Positions 1 to 8,382 of a stretch of DNA of 38,104 bases are shown piece by piece. Location of the stretch: positions 1 to 38,104 of the forward strand of contig CAYSEV010000010.1 of assembly GCA_964430295.1 (NCBI GenBank), given 5' to 3'. The position numbers and the translations under genes are program-made. Origin of the DNA: CAYGFH01 sp964430295 (GTDB lineage Bacteria; Patescibacteriota; Microgenomatia; UBA10105; UBA927). The number at the start of each line of letters is the position of its first letter. Within the stretch, counting starts at the first letter, position 1. Under the pieces are notes generated by a model. That model had not been told where the DNA came from, ran no database searches, and was given only the letters and a program-made list of their open reading frames with translations.

Positions 1-410
1 GTATATCCTGCCATGAATGTTTCCATAACATGTATCTGTGTTTCTGAAAACAGTTTTCCATGCTGTGGTTCTTCAGATTGTGGAATCGGCGGTAAAAATT
101 TATGTTTATACATCCACAGAGCTGCCTGTGCAGTGGATTCGGGTAGAAATCCTTCCGCTAATACTATTTTGTGTGGTATGGATTGAATAAACCGGACATC
201 ATGAAAAAGCCTTCTTGCATATAATGGCGAGTATCCAAGTATTTCTGCAATTGTCGTCAGATCCGCCCCACGAACATATAATCCAGCCATAAGCAGATTA
301 TTTGTGCTAAATGGAATTGGCATGTGAACATCCGGTCTCCAATCAGTTTCACGTATATGCATACGATATTCTGAAACAACTGGCGCTGTGTCAACTTCAG
401 TTATGCTCAT
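1..410 (-). CDS. Hypothetical protein with possible HTH, 3' end cut off by window edge
   Basis: An open frame of 136 codons runs from an ATG at 410 to the window edge with no stop, so the C-terminus is missing. The protein starts MSITEVDTAPVV. The segment around residues 48-70 (LTTIAEILGYSPLYARRLFHD) looks like a helix-turn-helix: a short helix, a glycine turn, then a Ser/Tyr/Arg-rich recognition-type helix. I recognise no family. A TATAAT box on the minus strand (427-422) sits 11 nt before the ATG, which fits a very short leader. It is divergent from the TrmB-like gene across an AT-rich gap of about 220 nt. The reading frame and codon use look real; the function is unknown. Confidence 0.7.
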   Translation of the reverse strand, partial: MSITEVDTAPVVSEYRMHIRETDWRPDVHMPIPFSTNNLLMAGLYVRGADLTTIAEILGYSPLYARRLFHDVRFIQSIPHKIVLAEGFLPESTAQAALWMYKHKFLPPIPQSEEPQHGKLFSETQIHVMETFMAGY

Positions 411-421
411 ATTGATATAGT

Positions 422-427
422 ATTATA
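422..427 (-). promoter_or_regulatory. Candidate -10 box of the leftmost gene
   Basis: A perfect TATAAT on the minus strand lies 11 nt upstream of the ATG at 410. The region 17-18 bp further upstream is only weakly like TTGACA, so this rests on the -10 alone. Confidence 0.35.
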
Positions 428-631
428 TATTATTTTATATATTGATTGAATGATAACGTTTAGCATAATACATCGATGTTTCTCTTCAGTATGCTGCGGT
501 GTTTTGATTGCATGTTATGTTATTCCAACATTTCCATATCCGTCTTTACCCCATAGTTTAAAGCTAAAAATGCATGATTGTGTTTTTTAATATGTTGTTG
601 TATACTTTACGTAAACATTTTCTAACATATT

Positions 632-1404
632 ATGAAAAAAATACGCNNNNNNNNNNAAACCTAGGCCTGACAGAGACAGAAGTAAACATTTACGTCAAAC
701 TGCTTGAAATCGGCAGGTGCTCCGTATCAGAAATCGCACGAACGCTGGAGATGAATCGCGTCACAGCTCACTTCACTATTCAGGGGCTTATAGATAAAGG
801 GCTCATCACTCATGTCAAAGAAGGCCGATCCAGAGAGCTCACGGCACAACCGCCTGAAGCATTGCAATACCTCATTGAACGCAAGGAAAAAGAGGTCAAA
901 TCACTTCATGAACAGTTCACAGGAACGTTGCCGATACTTACGGGATTAATGCCGAACACAAATGCATCCGAGACACATTTCGACGTAAAGCATTTTGAAG
1001 GACTCCAAGGTATTCGTGCTATTTATAGAGAAGTATTAAAGTCAAAAGAACTCAGATCATATGTTAACATTCAGGCTATCAGTTCTGTATTTCCGGAAAA
1101 CCCTGCTATGTTTCCTGAGACATCCCGATTAAAACAACTAAAAATGTGGGAAATCATAGAAGATTCACCAAAATCCAAAGAATATTTAAAGACCACGGAC
1201 CCTCATAATTATTTTTATAAGTATATCCCACAGAATTCAAAACTGAGCACGTTTGACTATATGATTTTTGATGGGAAAATAGCCATGATTTCCGGATCGG
1301 AAAATAAATTAAACGGGCTCATGATCATAAATGAAGATTTATATATAAATGCCCGGACTCTTTTTGAGATTACATGGAATCTGTTGCCCGAGCCAACTAA
1401 ATAG
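632..1404 (+). CDS. TrmB-family transcriptional regulator, interrupted by scaffold gap
   Basis: After the N gap the protein reads NLGLTETEVNIYVKLLEIG, the typical start of the TrmB winged helix. The HTH follows (SVSEIARTLEMNRVTAHFTIQGLIDKG), then a charged helical linker and a C-terminal effector-type domain of about 150 aa. TrmB proteins bind DNA and usually respond to sugars or other small ligands; the ligand here is unknown. The start is uncertain. The frame open at 574 gives an unlikely hydrophobic N-terminus, whereas the ATG at 632 (MKKIR) would suit this family but is out of frame unless the real gap differs from 10 nt by a small number, for example 11. The gene converges on the next one and overlaps its end by 8 nt. 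Confidence 0.8.
647..656. other. Scaffold gap of 10 N
   Basis: Ten N lie inside the 5' end of the TrmB-like gene. The length is probably a placeholder or estimate, so the reading frame across it cannot be trusted. Confidence 0.98.
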
Positions 1405-2404
1405 TAAGGGCAGCCCAATACATCTGCTGTTCCGCAACCGGCTGATATTTTTTCTTAAACTCATCGAGTGTCTTTGTTTCTGATCCACCCAGATTCAGTT
1501 TAGATATGCCTTCAGATCGCAGCGTGTAAAAAATATCAAACATCATAAAGTCAACAATATGATTTGAATCTTCGCGTAGAGATAATGTCGCATATTGCGA
1601 AGCATAATTGCCGGCTTGTTTCTCTATACAATAGAAACTGATAGGCTTTTCTTTAAAATAATAGATCTGACCATACATGCGAGCCTTTGGATTACGGATG
1701 GTTAATCCATAATAGTCAAAGGGATTCGAAATATTAACAGATTTAACTTTCGGATCATTGGTAAAGAAACTGTCTATTATCCCAATGACTTCTTCGCCCC
1801 GTCCTTCAGAAGATAGATGCGTTACTTCAGATTGTTTTTGAATGGATTTATAATACCTATGTGATCGTCGTATTTTTGTTCCTTTTACGGAATGTTCTGC
1901 AAGATCTATAGTATGTTCCACATCATATATTTGTTCAGGGAAAGTATCATCTTCCATCGGATAGATTGCGTGCCAGGGAAACGTTGAAACATCATGAAAT
2001 CCCAAGTTAACTAGTTCATTGTATTGCTCTACGAATAGTTTCTTTGCATACACGTTTAAATTCAAATCTGACTGTACTTTTTTTGAGATATCAAACAACG
2101 CCGGAATTATTGTTTTTCCCATAGGACGGATCCAAAAGAGCACCTGCATATCCGGATCTTCTACTCGGGGATAGGTTGTAATAGCAGAGAGGTTTTGCCC
2201 ATCAAAATATTTATATCCAAGTTTATGTGGCCCTATACCGTACATACCCTGAGTGATATATGTCCAGCTATTTCCGTATGTATGCGGTTCTTTCTCGAAG
2301 AATGATTGAAATAAATCAAAGTCTGCAGGCGTAATAGCCGTAATGCGCGGTTCTTTCGCAGCAATTGCTGCCATCAGTTCATTTGCTCGGGTCAGGTCTC
2401 TCAT
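1397..2404 (-). CDS. GNAT-fold protein, DUF2156/FemAB-like
   Basis: This 335-aa soluble protein has a C-terminal half resembling the GNAT-like fold of DUF2156, MprF-type and FemAB proteins. The clearest sign is SKLNLGGSETKTLDEFKKKY near the end, matching the family pattern of Leu-Asn-Leu-Gly followed by a Phe-Lys-x-Lys-Tyr/Phe block. Members transfer acyl or aminoacyl groups from CoA or aminoacyl-tRNA; the substrate here cannot be read from sequence. I chose the ATG at 2404 because AAGGAG lies about 12 nt upstream. A GTG at 2434 in the same frame has no such site. A cluster of aromatic residues and a His/Arg-rich stretch (RRSHRYYKS) lie mid-protein. It is convergent with the TrmB-like gene. 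Confidence 0.7.
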   Translation of the reverse strand: MRDLTRANELMAAIAAKEPRITAITPADFDLFQSFFEKEPHTYGNSWTYITQGMYGIGPHKLGYKYFDGQNLSAITTYPRVEDPDMQVLFWIRPMGKTIIPALFDISKKVQSDLNLNVYAKKLFVEQYNELVNLGFHDVSTFPWHAIYPMEDDTFPEQIYDVEHTIDLAEHSVKGTKIRRSHRYYKSIQKQSEVTHLSSEGRGEEVIGIIDSFFTNDPKVKSVNISNPFDYYGLTIRNPKARMYGQIYYFKEKPISFYCIEKQAGNYASQYATLSLREDSNHIVDFMMFDIFYTLRSEGISKLNLGGSETKTLDEFKKKYQPVAEQQMYWAALTI

Positions 2405-2548
2405 AATGATATTGTACTCCTTCACAAACAACACTCAAAGGTAAAGGAGGAATTGCCTATAGTATCATATTTTAGGCATAATTTCCACCATGATATGCGA
2501 TCTTGAAACGTATTTAGTATTATACATTACAAATACTCTTTTCCCCTC

Positions 2549-2577
2549 TTGCAATCAATACAGGCTTTTTGCATAAT
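2549..2577 (+). promoter_or_regulatory. Candidate kup promoter
   Basis: TTGCAA (2549-2554), a 17-bp spacer and CATAAT (2572-2577) match the sigma-70 layout. Transcription would start near 2584, leaving a leader of about 34 nt before the ATG at 2618. Confidence 0.5.
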
Positions 2578-2617
2578 ACACACACTATTTTAAACCTGCT
2601 GTTGCATTTTATACAAC

Positions 2618-4561
2618 ATGTCAAGTTCATCATCACATTCTGACGCGCCTCGCAACACATCACTTGGAACGACAATCATTCTTGCACTCGGTGCGTTAGG
2701 CGTGGTATTTGGAGATATAGGAACATCCCCACTCTACGCAATCAACGAACTGTTTTTTGGTCATGCGCTCGCACGTCACACACAACAGGATGTTGTAGGC
2801 GCAATTAGCCTTATATTCTGGGCACTGACACTTATTATAGCCTTCAAATACGTCTTTTTCGTCATGCGGGCAGATGATCAGGGCGAAGGCGGTGTGTACG
2901 CACTCTATAGCCAAATATTATCGTTTGCCAAAAAGCCCACTGTACTGTTATTGTTCTTGGTGTTTGGGTCCGGATTATTATATGGAGATGGTATTATTAC
3001 TCCTGCAATCAGCGTGATTTCCGCGGTGGAAGGATTAAAGCTTATTACCCCCACGCTCTCCGCCTGGATCGTTCCGATCACCATCGGCATCCTTACGGGG
3101 CTATTTGCTATTCAATACAAAGGGACAAATATGATCGGGAAGTTGTTCGGGCCGATCATGCTGCTGTGGTTCTTTACGCTTGGTTCGTTGGGAATCTCTT
3201 CATTAGTACAGTCACCAAAAATTCTAACAGCAATAAACCCAATGAATGCGATTCAGTTTTTTATGTCCCATTCCCTTCACACCATTTTACTTACCATGGG
3301 AAGTGTCATGTTGGTTATCACAGGTGGTGAGGCTATGTTTGCTGATATGGGACATTTCGGGAGGCTCCCAATCCGCATTTCCTGGTATGCTATCGCCTAT
3401 CCTGCACTCGTGCTTAATTATTTCGGTCAAGGCGCATATTTGCTGTCAGAACGTACAATTAATGCAAATAATGTCTTTTACAGCATGGTTCCGCCTGCAC
3501 TGTTGCCTTCCGTAGTCATTCTTGCCACCTGTGCCACAATTATCGCCTCACAGGCCATGATTTCCGGCGCATTTTCCCTCACCAAACAGGCTATTTCACT
3601 GCGACTTCTTCCATATATCCCGACAGTGTACACACATAAGGATCATGAAGGTCAAATCTATATACCTGCTATTAACTGGATGCTATATATAGGAGCAGTA
3701 TTACTCGTCCTTATATTCCAAAGCAGCAGCAGACTTGCAGGGGCATACGGCCTTGCTGTTGCAGGAGATATGCTTATTACCACTCTTGCTATGATGGCAA
3801 TCGCCATTACCCTATGGAAGTGGAATACCTGGTTTGTATATATGTTCTTCGGTGCATTTCTTCTAGTAGATATGACATTTTTAACGGCAAACACGTTAAA
3901 GCTATTTGAAGGTGGATATATACCTCTGACGGTCGGGATGATCATGTTTAGTGTGATCCAGATCTGGCAATGGGGTCGCAAACATACGGCACATGCATTT
4001 GATGCCTACAAGTGTATGACGGTCAAGGAACTGGTGAAGATTCAAAATGATAACGATCATGATATCCCTCGCACTGTTGTCTTTTTAAACAGATATCCGA
4101 TTGCATCGCTGGATCAGGAAATCCCTGTGCAGGCGCAATTGTTTTACGAAAAACATGGGATGCTTCCTGAGCACTTGGTCTTTTTGACCGTGGAACTCTT
4201 GAAAACCCCGCATGCAAAAGAACGCTTTGACGTACAACAACTGACGCCAAAAAAACAGAAAAACGGCACGGTCACCAGTATTATCGTTAAATTCGGTTTT
4301 ATGGAAGATCCGGACTTGGAGCCGCTACTCTCCAAGTTCATTAAACATAAAGAGATTCCTTCCACCGATCCTATAGACCATTGGGAGTTCAGAGTTCTTT
4401 ATGAAAAGATCCATATGCCCCAAAAATGCTCACTTTTATGCAAAATTAAATTTGCATTATATTCATTTGTCCATAAGCTTTCGTATACCACAGACCATTA
4501 TCTCGGACTGGGTAGAAAAGCCCACTGCACTATCGACATCCTCCCCGTGACGCTGCGATAA
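2618..4561 (+). CDS. kup: Kup-family potassium transporter
   Basis: The protein is a Kup/HAK/KT potassium uptake permease, an integral membrane K+/H+ symporter. Near the N-terminus GALGVVFGDIGTSPLYAINE is the family hallmark. It is followed by about 12 hydrophobic helices up to roughly residue 450, including GSGLLYGDGIITPAISV and GGEAMFADMGHFGR, both highly conserved in the family. The last 190 residues form the hydrophilic cytoplasmic C-terminal domain. The length of 647 aa is normal for the family. It stands alone on the plus strand, with its own promoter and an AT-rich 3' region containing only a weak stem (AAAGC/GCTTT near 4568). I see no K+-sensing leader. Confidence 0.97.
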   Translation: MSSSSSHSDAPRNTSLGTTIILALGALGVVFGDIGTSPLYAINELFFGHALARHTQQDVVGAISLIFWALTLIIAFKYVFFVMRADDQGEGGVYALYSQILSFAKKPTVLLLFLVFGSGLLYGDGIITPAISVISAVEGLKLITPTLSAWIVPITIGILTGLFAIQYKGTNMIGKLFGPIMLLWFFTLGSLGISSLVQSPKILTAINPMNAIQFFMSHSLHTILLTMGSVMLVITGGEAMFADMGHFGRLPIRISWYAIAYPALVLNYFGQGAYLLSERTINANNVFYSMVPPALLPSVVILATCATIIASQAMISGAFSLTKQAISLRLLPYIPTVYTHKDHEGQIYIPAINWMLYIGAVLLVLIFQSSSRLAGAYGLAVAGDMLITTLAMMAIAITLWKWNTWFVYMFFGAFLLVDMTFLTANTLKLFEGGYIPLTVGMIMFSVIQIWQWGRKHTAHAFDAYKCMTVKELVKIQNDNDHDIPRTVVFLNRYPIASLDQEIPVQAQLFYEKHGMLPEHLVFLTVELLKTPHAKERFDVQQLTPKKQKNGTVTSIIVKFGFMEDPDLEPLLSKFIKHKEIPSTDPIDHWEFRVLYEKIHMPQKCSLLCKIKFALYSFVHKLSYTTDHYLGLGRKAHCTIDILPVTLR

Positions 4562-4678
4562 CATTTCAAAGCTAAGCTTTAAAATTATCCGGGTCGTCCT
4601 GACAATCCAAAAAATATCCGCCTCAATTTTTCTTTACACACCGCACCCTCTTTACCCTTTACCCTTACTATTTATACC

Positions 4679-4708
4679 TTGTTATCATGTAACGGTACAT
4701 GATAGCAT
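4679..4708 (+). promoter_or_regulatory. Promoter of the TrpR-like gene
   Basis: TTGTTA (4679-4684), an 18-bp spacer and TAGCAT (4703-4708) place the transcription start at or next to the ATG at 4716. The spacer is filled by a perfect palindrome, so bound repressor would block RNA polymerase. Confidence 0.45.
4683..4704. promoter_or_regulatory. Perfect palindromic operator of the TrpR-like repressor
   Basis: TATCATGTA and TACATGATA form 9-bp perfect inverted arms around the spacer ACGG. The site is 11 nt before the start codon of a TrpR-superfamily gene and sits between its -35 and -10, the classic place for autoregulation. A 16-nt copy of its left part recurs at 5794. Confidence 0.65.
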
Positions 4709-4715
4709 AAAATAT

Positions 4716-5174
4716 ATGTCCCAACGTTCAAAGCCTTCACTTAATAAAGATACAGAAAAACGAATCTATGAAATTTTCACTCATGTGATAGCAGATGCCA
4801 CGTCTGCGGAAGATATCACAGCACTTCTCTACGACTTCCTGACACCCACGGAACGGGTGATGTTGCCCAAAAAACTGTGTATCGCCTACCTGCTTACAAA
4901 AGAGTATGATCAGCGCGCAATTTCCAAATATCTGAACGTCAGCTTTACCACGATCACAAAGGTGAGTAGCGCACTTAAAAACGGTGGCAAAGGCTATAAA
5001 ACCATGCTCGAGCGTATCCAAAAACAGGTTGCGTTTCATGCTATATTGGAGAGCATTGAGTCCGGAATTCTTGGATTTCTATCAAAAGTCAGCCGAAAGT
5101 CAGCAGTATGGAAACACGTTAAAACAGCACGATACCCTCATTCCATGTCAGACCGCACACCGGATATTTTATAA
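4716..5174 (+). CDS. TrpR/YerC-YecD-like transcriptional repressor
   Basis: This 152-aa protein has the TrpR-superfamily layout. An N-terminal helical dimerisation part is followed by FLTPTERVMLPKKLCIAYLL and the helix-turn-helix DQRAISKYLNVSFTTITKVSSAL (residues 65-87). The pattern of Leu-x-x-Arg, a lead-in helix and a Val-Ser-x-x-Thr-Ile recognition helix is that of Trp repressor and the firmicute YerC family. About 50 residues after the HTH have no clear counterpart in short YerC proteins. The palindrome in its promoter suggests that it represses itself. Half-sites between the next two genes suggest a small local regulon. The co-repressor is unknown; tryptophan binding is not shown. Confidence 0.85.
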   Translation: MSQRSKPSLNKDTEKRIYEIFTHVIADATSAEDITALLYDFLTPTERVMLPKKLCIAYLLTKEYDQRAISKYLNVSFTTITKVSSALKNGGKGYKTMLERIQKQVAFHAILESIESGILGFLSKVSRKSAVWKHVKTARYPHSMSDRTPDIL

Positions 5175-5193
5175 ACATGCGGATCTGATCCCC

Positions 5194-5706
5194 TTATGCA
5201 GATATGGGCACTTGATAGGAAGATATAGGTTGGATGGCATCAAACGCCGATGCCAACGCTTTATTAGAAGCAAAATCGGACATTCTTGCAAACAGTTTTC
5301 CAACTACAAAATACCCATCATCATCTTTTCCCATAACGATTTTTCGGGATTCATCTTCGGTCGGACGCATATAGAGCACCATGCCCTGTGAAGTTTTTTC
5401 CAAAACGGCTAGAGGTTTAACATCTTGAGCTTCAAAGGTGACTGCTTCCGTTGCTTCAAATATAACTCCGGTAGTACGCTCAGACGCATCTATCGCAACA
5501 GATCCGGAACGTGATGACTCAGGATAGATGTAGGATAATCCCATAGGGGCTTCGTCAAAACGAGCGCTCAGGAGCGTACCGGAAATTCTATCTCCTGAAG
5601 GTTGGCCTGCCTCATGTGAAGGAATAAATGCCTGAATTGCACCCGCCTGTAGATCAAGCGAGAGATTGCGATTCAGTGGATATGGACCTTTTGCATCAGT
5701 AGTCAT
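5194..5706 (-). CDS. Hypothetical soluble protein, 170 aa
   Basis: I recognise no family. The protein starts MTTDAKGPYPLNRN, has no signal or membrane segment, and shows alternating short beta-like stretches (TGVIFEATEAVTFEA, GMVLYMRP, GYFVVGKLFARM), suggesting a small beta-rich or alpha/beta fold. The frame is open back to 5838, but the ATG at 5706 is the better start. A textbook promoter (TTGAAT, 17 bp, TATAAT) puts the transcription start on that A, giving a leaderless mRNA. It converges on the TrpR-like gene with 19 nt between the stops. The operator-like half-sites upstream make it a possible target of that repressor. Confidence 0.7.
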   Translation of the reverse strand: MTTDAKGPYPLNRNLSLDLQAGAIQAFIPSHEAGQPSGDRISGTLLSARFDEAPMGLSYIYPESSRSGSVAIDASERTTGVIFEATEAVTFEAQDVKPLAVLEKTSQGMVLYMRPTEDESRKIVMGKDDDGYFVVGKLFARMSDFASNKALASAFDAIQPISSYQVPISA

Positions 5707-5713
5707 TTGGAGG

Positions 5714-5742
5714 ATTATAGCGTCATTATAGTTCATATTCAA
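5714..5742 (-). promoter_or_regulatory. Consensus promoter, leaderless start
   Basis: On the minus strand TTGAAT (5742-5737), exactly 17 bp, and TATAAT (5719-5714) are followed after 7 nt by the ATG at 5706. Transcription would start on the ATG. Confidence 0.7.
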
Positions 5743-5793
5743 GATTGTATTTTTATGCAACCACTCACTTTCCGTACATTTATATATTTCTGC

Positions 5794-5855
5794 TATCATG
5801 TAACGGTACCCCGCGCTACGGAGCAGGCATGATATCAAGAAAAATACACATGATA
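5794..5855. promoter_or_regulatory. Cluster of TrpR-like operator half-sites
   Basis: Positions 5794-5809 repeat 16 nt of the operator at 4683 (TATCATGTAACGGTAC). Two inverted half-sites, CATGATA, follow at 5828-5834 and 5849-5855. The cluster lies between the divergent unknown gene (minus) and the nuclease gene (plus), so it could control either. The second arm of the first site is not conserved, so binding would be to half-sites or looser palindromes. Confidence 0.45.
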
Positions 5856-5893
5856 CACTAGGTATACGATAGGAAATCTACATACCGAATCCT

Positions 5894-6586
5894 ATGAAGA
5901 ACTCCTCAAAAACACAATCTCACGGCTTGATTCGCATGATCGTGGGTGTCGGAATTTCGCTTTCTTTACTGCTCAATATTGTACTTTTGGTGAATATTTG
6001 GAACAGATCTGTTGTAGTAGCCGTCCCTGACGGTGATACACTACAACTGAGAGATGGCCGTCGTGTCAGGCTTCGAAGTATCGATGCTCCTGAAAAAGAC
6101 CGCTGTATGGCTCAAAAGGCGCAAAAAGCACTGGAATCCATAGCTCTTCACAGGCATCTCCGCCTCAAGGAAACAATGACAGATTCCTACGGACGAGTGC
6201 TTGCGATCGCCATTGTAGAAGATATTCCGGGATGGATCGGATATATGACAAAGACATTCGACCCGCTTCTTAACCGCGTGATGGTAACACAAGGACTCGC
6301 CCGCCATTTTAATAGCGGATCGAACTATGATAATCTATTAAATAATGCATCAAATACTGCCAAAAAATCCGCAGTTGGAATCTTTTCACGGGAGTGTAGA
6401 TCTACAGATCCAATAAACAACTGTTCTATAAAAGGAAACCTTCGGTCCAATATAAAATCATATTATCTCCCCTCCTGTGACACATATGATCAGGTTATTG
6501 TAGACGAAGCGTACGGAGATATGTGGTTTTGCAGTGAGGATGAAGCTCTGTCACAGGGGTTTATGAAGGCCGCTACATGTAATTAA
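5894..6586 (+). CDS. Membrane-anchored SNase-type (thermonuclease) protein
   Basis: Residues 14-36 form one hydrophobic helix, so the enzyme is probably anchored with its catalytic domain outside. The staphylococcal-nuclease fold follows. DGDT (46-49) and RLRSIDAPE (59-67) supply equivalents of Arg35, Asp40 and Glu43, and YGR (99-101) the equivalent of Arg87, so the active site looks intact. The last 55 residues (CSIKGNLRS... to ...MWFCSEDEALSQGFMKA) are the Cys-containing module often seen after such domains in secreted nucleases. Expected activity is Ca2+-dependent cleavage of DNA or RNA. In an organism that also encodes ComEA and ComEC, a surface nuclease could feed DNA uptake or nucleotide scavenging; that link is inference. 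Confidence 0.9.
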   Translation: MKNSSKTQSHGLIRMIVGVGISLSLLLNIVLLVNIWNRSVVVAVPDGDTLQLRDGRRVRLRSIDAPEKDRCMAQKAQKALESIALHRHLRLKETMTDSYGRVLAIAIVEDIPGWIGYMTKTFDPLLNRVMVTQGLARHFNSGSNYDNLLNNASNTAKKSAVGIFSRECRSTDPINNCSIKGNLRSNIKSYYLPSCDTYDQVIVDEAYGDMWFCSEDEALSQGFMKAATCN

Positions 6587-6616
6587 TACTGATATGCAGA
6601 CACAAAAGATGCAAAC

Positions 6617-7426
6617 TTATACCCCTAAATTCTGCAAAACTTCTGCAAACATCTTTTTTGCTGCAGGCCCACGTTCCTGAGCAATCGCACGCATTATTTC
6701 CACTTCATATTCAAATGTTTCAGCTCCCGCTTCCATTGCTTCCTTAAACAGATACATTGCAGGGCGAAACAAGTATGATTGAGAAAGTTCGCGAAAATAC
6801 GCTTCCAGATCTTTCATCCTTCGCTGTTGCAGCAATTCCAGACAGTCAAGTCCATATAACCACTGTGACTCAATGGAAGATTTTGGTGTAGTTAGTGTGT
6901 GTTCGCCTATTACTGTCAGTATTTTTCCCATTTTTTCAGCATCTGCAGCTTCAGTATATCCATGACGAAGCATCATTTTTTTTGCTATTACAGGCGCATA
7001 TTTTCCTTCATAGAGATAACCGAAGGCCACACCTGCGATTGTAGGACGTTGCAGAGACCACCAAAGATCATGCATTGCAATCCCAAGCGTCACGATCGCA
7101 CCATCTGTTTTTGTTTTAATAGTCGGATCAGCATCGATAAAATTCAGATAATCACGCGCCATTGAGCTTGGATGCGCAGCTGTATGCAGAGGATCTTTTG
7201 AACGTTCCATGAGGCGCAATGAGGCAATGGTTAGCCGTGCGTCACGAGCATCCATATCAAACAGATCAAAAAGCTCAAAAAAAGGCCTGTAGATATCACC
7301 GTCTGGCCTATCCAGAACACTATGCAGCGCTACATCAGCATACAAAAAAGTCTGTTCGAGCGCGCATGCACGCGTTACGGCCGCAGAACCGGTGCCACCA
7401 CCTGGAAAAGTTTTTTCTAAAGACAT
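6617..7426 (-). CDS. HD-domain-like protein, paralogue A
   Basis: This 269-aa, mostly helical protein has a conserved pattern His-x-x-x-His-Pro (HTAAHP), then IAMHDLWWSL, GEHTL and WLYGLDCLELL. Order and spacing resemble the H...HD...H...D metal-binding set of HD phosphohydrolases, but this is a motif reading and not a certain family call. A second copy with the same motifs lies at 8383-9180, with one unrelated gene between them. The ATG at 7426 is preferred to the longer frame (to 7513) because a TTGTTT-17-TATAAT promoter ends 6 nt before it. The nucleotide or other substrate is unknown. Confidence 0.7.
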   Translation of the reverse strand: MSLEKTFPGGGTGSAAVTRACALEQTFLYADVALHSVLDRPDGDIYRPFFELFDLFDMDARDARLTIASLRLMERSKDPLHTAAHPSSMARDYLNFIDADPTIKTKTDGAIVTLGIAMHDLWWSLQRPTIAGVAFGYLYEGKYAPVIAKKMMLRHGYTEAADAEKMGKILTVIGEHTLTTPKSSIESQWLYGLDCLELLQQRRMKDLEAYFRELSQSYLFRPAMYLFKEAMEAGAETFEYEVEIMRAIAQERGPAAKKMFAEVLQNLGV

Positions 7427-7432
7427 TTCGTG

Positions 7433-7461
7433 ATTATACCAAAATTCGAGGCTAAAAACAA
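7433..7461 (-). promoter_or_regulatory. Promoter of HD-like paralogue A, leaderless
   Basis: TTGTTT (7461-7456), 17 bp, and a perfect TATAAT (7438-7433) with an extended TGG just before it. Only 6 nt separate the -10 from the ATG at 7426. Confidence 0.65.
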
Positions 7462-7472
7462 ACCTATAGTCA

Positions 7473-8342
7473 TTATAAGTTGAATAACGGGGAAAGCTCC
7501 TGTTGCAGCTCATGTGCTTCGCGTGTCAGAGCTGTCGCTTGTGCATTTTGATGATATGCCTGCATATCTACACGCCTAATTCCTGTTGAAAACCCATGGG
7601 AAATATTCATAAATATGGTTGCATCTTCTGATGCAATAGTAAATGAACCATAATGACTATCTATGAGCCATGGTGTAGACAAACTGCCCGGAAATATTCT
7701 TACCCCCATCGAATCAACCAGTCTGGCCAAGAACGTTTCAAGTTTGTTGCCGACTGTTTGGGCATTGAACCCGTGGGCACGTTCTACCGTTTCCAGCGTC
7801 TGTGATGTCACCTGCACCTTCCTACCGCTTTCAAGCCTGCCGCTTCCTTCTACTGTATCGCAGACTGCTCTACAAAGCTGCGGATACTCGGAAGCAAGGT
7901 CGTGTTCCGCACTGATTCTCCAACTAAACCCGACAAATCCTGCGTGAACAATAAGTTCTATATTCCCCTGCTCTGTAAAAAGAGGGATAACATATGCCTG
8001 CGTCTCATCGTTATCCTGAAATTCCGTATATCCACGATCCACCTGAATAAAACCCGGTCGTATGGCTGCCATGACTCTTGTCACTTCATCATTTGCTTGC
8101 CCGCCCATCTGTGGTTCTCCAATACGCAGATTCTGCGCAAGTGTCGCATGCCCGATGGCCCGCATGACTGTTGTGACACCACGAGGAGCCTTCAGTAAGT
8201 AGTCAGGGGTAACTATGTCCGGAAGCGGATGATCCTGCCTCCAGTCCCGCACATCCTGTGGCATGTGCCAAAACGATAACTGTTCCAAACCTGAACCGTG
8301 GTTGGGTGAATCAGTCGAAAACACATATTCCAGTGCAGCCAT
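7473..8342 (-). CDS. Hypothetical protein, 289 aa
   Basis: I do not recognise the family. The protein begins MAALEYVFSTDSPNHG, lacks a signal or membrane helix, and appears alpha/beta, with mixed strands in the middle (GNIELIVHAGFVGFSWRIS) and a helical C-terminus (LTREAHELQQELSPLF). It sits between two HD-like paralogues on the same strand, with 130 nt to the downstream one and 40 nt from the upstream one. It still has its own excellent promoter (TTGACG-17-TATACT), giving a leader of about 5 nt. The conserved sandwich suggests a shared job with the two paralogues, but nothing shows what it is. Confidence 0.75.
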   Translation of the reverse strand: MAALEYVFSTDSPNHGSGLEQLSFWHMPQDVRDWRQDHPLPDIVTPDYLLKAPRGVTTVMRAIGHATLAQNLRIGEPQMGGQANDEVTRVMAAIRPGFIQVDRGYTEFQDNDETQAYVIPLFTEQGNIELIVHAGFVGFSWRISAEHDLASEYPQLCRAVCDTVEGSGRLESGRKVQVTSQTLETVERAHGFNAQTVGNKLETFLARLVDSMGVRIFPGSLSTPWLIDSHYGSFTIASEDATIFMNISHGFSTGIRRVDMQAYHQNAQATALTREAHELQQELSPLFNL

Positions 8343-8353
8343 AATTGGCCCGT

Positions 8354-8382
8354 AGTATACGAACTTTACCTTTGTACGTCAA
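8354..8382 (-). promoter_or_regulatory. Promoter of the 289-aa unknown gene
   Basis: TTGACG (8382-8377), 17-bp spacer, TATACT (8359-8354), then 11 nt to the ATG at 8342. The expected leader is about 4-5 nt. Confidence 0.65.

Noticed and set aside
2441..2460. AAAGGAGG on the plus strand upstream of kup
   Set aside because: Only an 18-codon TTG frame follows, with no family; treated as chance.
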